DNA of 64,000 nt. It comes from Dyadobacter pollutisoli. Lineage in GTDB: Bacteria > Bacteroidota > Bacteroidia > Cytophagales > Spirosomataceae. Positions 62,618 through 64,000 of the stretch are shown here, one piece after another. The position numbers and the translations under genes are program-made. Each line of letters opens with the position of its first letter. The stretch's first letter is position 1. The notes under the pieces are model-generated. The model was not told where the DNA came from, searched no databases, and worked only from the letters and a program-made list of their open reading frames with translations. The DNA is taken from assembly GCF_026625565.1 (NCBI RefSeq), contig NZ_CP112998.1, forward strand, positions 5,334,501 to 5,398,500. The letters are read 5' to 3'.

Positions 62618-63826
62618 ATGCAAAAATTTACTTCCCTGGCCTTTTTCAGAAAATATACCCTTCTTCTTTTCGGGAGTCTCCTGTTACTCAATGCCTGTAA
62701 GACCGACAATAATCCGGTCCCGCCTGTTGAGGAAAATCAGTATCTGGAAGAAAGCAATGTCATCACGGAGCTTTCCAAAGACAAGATTATACAACAGGTT
62801 AGTTCTCTGGCTCCGTTCGTCTCAGGTTATGTTAAGAACGACGTGAAAGTGTACAAGCTGACTTACAAAACAAAAAATACAGATGGAGTAGAAATCACGG
62901 CTTCCGGCGCATTGATACTTCCCGTTACTGATCAGCCCGTTTCCATGATCAGCGTACAGCACGGGACCATTCGTGACGATTCTTCTGCGCCTTCCAATTT
63001 TAGTGATAATAGCGAAGCCGCTTCTTTCGGTTCGCTATTTGGGTCTATGGGTTATATCATTGCCTACCCGGATTATATTGGTTACGGAGCATCTAAAGAC
63101 CTTCCCCACCCTTACGAGCACAGGGCGAGCCTTGCATCGGCTTCGTTGGATATGTTGCGGGCAGCAAAGGAGTTTTTGAGAGATCAGAGTGGTGTGAAAT
63201 GGGACAACAAACTTTATGTCGCAGGTTATTCCGAGGGAGGATATGCCACAATGTCTCTCCAAAAGAAAATTGAAGAGGAGGCTTCTTCAGAGTTTGATTT
63301 GCGTGCATCAAGCTGTGGCGCAGGTGCTTATGACAAAACTGCTTTTATGGAGTATGTTATCAATTCCCCCACGCATGGCATTTCCTCTTATAACACATTG
63401 TATCTGTGGGTAATGCTTACTTATGACCGCATTTACAAACTTAACCGTCCCGCCAGTTATTATTTCAAAGAACCTTATACGTCGCGGATCGCCACTTCTG
63501 GGGCCAATGTGACCATTAACCAGAGTTTCAACACGATACTCAATGATTCATTCAAAAAAGATCTGAATGATGGTACCGACAAAGGATTTATTGACGCGAT
63601 CGGAGACAATGATGTGTACAACTGGAAACCCAAAACGCCTACGAGATTGTACCATGGTGATAATGACAAACTGGTATTTTATTTCAATTCCGAAAACGCT
63701 TACAAAGCAATGAAAGCTGCCGGTGCGACTAATGTTGAACTTATACCAATTGCAGGAGGTGATCATTCATCATCTCTTCCGTTGTATTTGCTCGGTACAC
63801 GCGAATTTTTTCAAGCCACCAAGTAG
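62618..63826 (+). CDS. Lipoprotein alpha/beta hydrolase (secretory-lipase-like)
   Basis: 402 aa from the ATG at 62618; the open frame to a TTG at 62591 would lie in the hairpin and is less likely. Lipoprotein signal with lipobox LLNAC. Alpha/beta hydrolase fold with AYPDYIGYGASKDLPHPYEH, nucleophile in YVAGYSEGGYATMSLQ (about 205), acid in LYHGDNDKLVFY (about 347), and His in GGDHSSSLP (about 382). The layout resembles fungal-type secretory lipases and related peptidases. It probably hydrolyses esters or lipids at the surface. Confidence 0.88.
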   Translation: MQKFTSLAFFRKYTLLLFGSLLLLNACKTDNNPVPPVEENQYLEESNVITELSKDKIIQQVSSLAPFVSGYVKNDVKVYKLTYKTKNTDGVEITASGALILPVTDQPVSMISVQHGTIRDDSSAPSNFSDNSEAASFGSLFGSMGYIIAYPDYIGYGASKDLPHPYEHRASLASASLDMLRAAKEFLRDQSGVKWDNKLYVAGYSEGGYATMSLQKKIEEEASSEFDLRASSCGAGAYDKTAFMEYVINSPTHGISSYNTLYLWVMLTYDRIYKLNRPASYYFKEPYTSRIATSGANVTINQSFNTILNDSFKKDLNDGTDKGFIDAIGDNDVYNWKPKTPTRLYHGDNDKLVFYFNSENAYKAMKAAGATNVELIPIAGGDHSSSLPLYLLGTREFFQATK

Positions 63827-63885
63827 CATCAGAAAACTATAGCGATTTTAAATTGTTATAGTAAACACCACGAATAACTAATCCA

Positions 63886-64000
63886 ATGTCCTCACTTCTT
63901 GAACTGGTCGGTAATACACCCCTTGTTGAACTAAAAAGAATAAATCCCAATCCTAATGTAAGAATTTTCGGAAAGCTGGAAGGTAACAATCCGGGAGGAA
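63886..64000 (+). CDS. cysM: Cysteine synthase, N-terminal part (cut by right edge)
   Basis: 38 codons visible from ATG 63886: SSLLELVGNTPLVELKRINP, then KLEGNNPGG. LVGNTPLV and the K-E-x-N-NPGG segment (K being the PLP lysine region of KxEx2NPxG) are the start of the cysteine synthase/CysK-CysM family; the NNPGG form and short N-terminus favour CysM. It makes cysteine from O-acetylserine and sulfide or thiosulfate. Confidence 0.88.
   Translation, partial: MSSLLELVGNTPLVELKRINPNPNVRIFGKLEGNNPGG

Noticed and set aside
1..64000. CRISPR arrays, rRNA and tRNA genes
   Set aside because: No regularly spaced direct repeats and no recognisable rRNA or tRNA sequence were seen by reading; a dedicated tRNA or covariance scan was not possible here.

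Overview
The window looks like chromosome from a Bacteroidota bacterium of the Cytophagales, probably Dyadobacter or a close relative (inference). The support is two SusC/SusD pairs, a C-terminal type IX secretion (T9SS) sorting domain, DUF6443-type RHS proteins, DUF1080 genes, and a promoter of the Bacteroidetes type (TTTG, then TAnnTTTG) at 51651-51679. No rRNA, tRNA or CRISPR array was seen.

Layout. 1-2.5 kb: the start of a DegT-family sugar aminotransferase (cut by the left edge) and a divergent multi-pass membrane protein of unknown function. 2.5-18.7 kb, all on the minus strand: a small helical ORF, SusC-1/SusD-1, a hairpin, then SusC-2/SusD-2 followed by a ceramidase-family protein, a PhoPQ-activated-pathogenicity-related hydrolase, a purple-acid-phosphatase-like phosphoesterase and a glycerophosphodiester phosphodiesterase. 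This last set reads as one operon that imports and dismantles lipid or phosphodiester substrates (inference).

18.9-34.0 kb: the most unusual part, an RHS polymorphic-toxin locus. An SpvB/TcB-like protein with a T9SS sorting domain precedes a full-length DUF6443/RHS protein. Downstream lie three orphan cassettes. Each starts inside the same RHS core and carries an in-register 366-bp copy of it, followed by a toxin tip and an immunity gene. The tips are a colicin-E3-like 16S rRNase, a putative BECR/EndoU-like nuclease, and a second copy of the full-length gene's own tip. Two identical 1227-bp IS3-family elements in opposite orientation cut off the end of the full-length toxin and the start of its lipoprotein immunity gene. 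The second copy of that immunity gene carries a stop codon, and a second E3-type immunity gene is decayed.

34.2-42 kb: housekeeping and stress genes: a BamA/TamA-like barrel, a lipoprotein, a cyclophilin, an RmlD-like reductase, a Uma2 nuclease, an alpha-glucan phosphorylase lacking the usual PLP lysine, and an acidic LEA-like helical protein. 42-47 kb: two divergent DUF1080 genes plus a beta-propeller/cytochrome c protein, probably for oxidative processing of glycosides. 47-51.4 kb: a hybrid histidine kinase and an NtrC-type regulator that converge and overlap, then a PepSY-like secreted protein.

51.6-55.4 kb: a promoter with a ~300-nt leader, two tandem ferritin-like proteins, then a SorAB-type sulfite dehydrogenase with its cytochrome. 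55.4-59.3 kb: a secreted nuclease, an unknown protein, and two coiled-coil/four-TM/coiled-coil proteins. 59.4-64 kb: a GNAT acetyltransferase, a FadD-like acyl-CoA ligase, two alpha/beta hydrolases and the start of a cysteine synthase.
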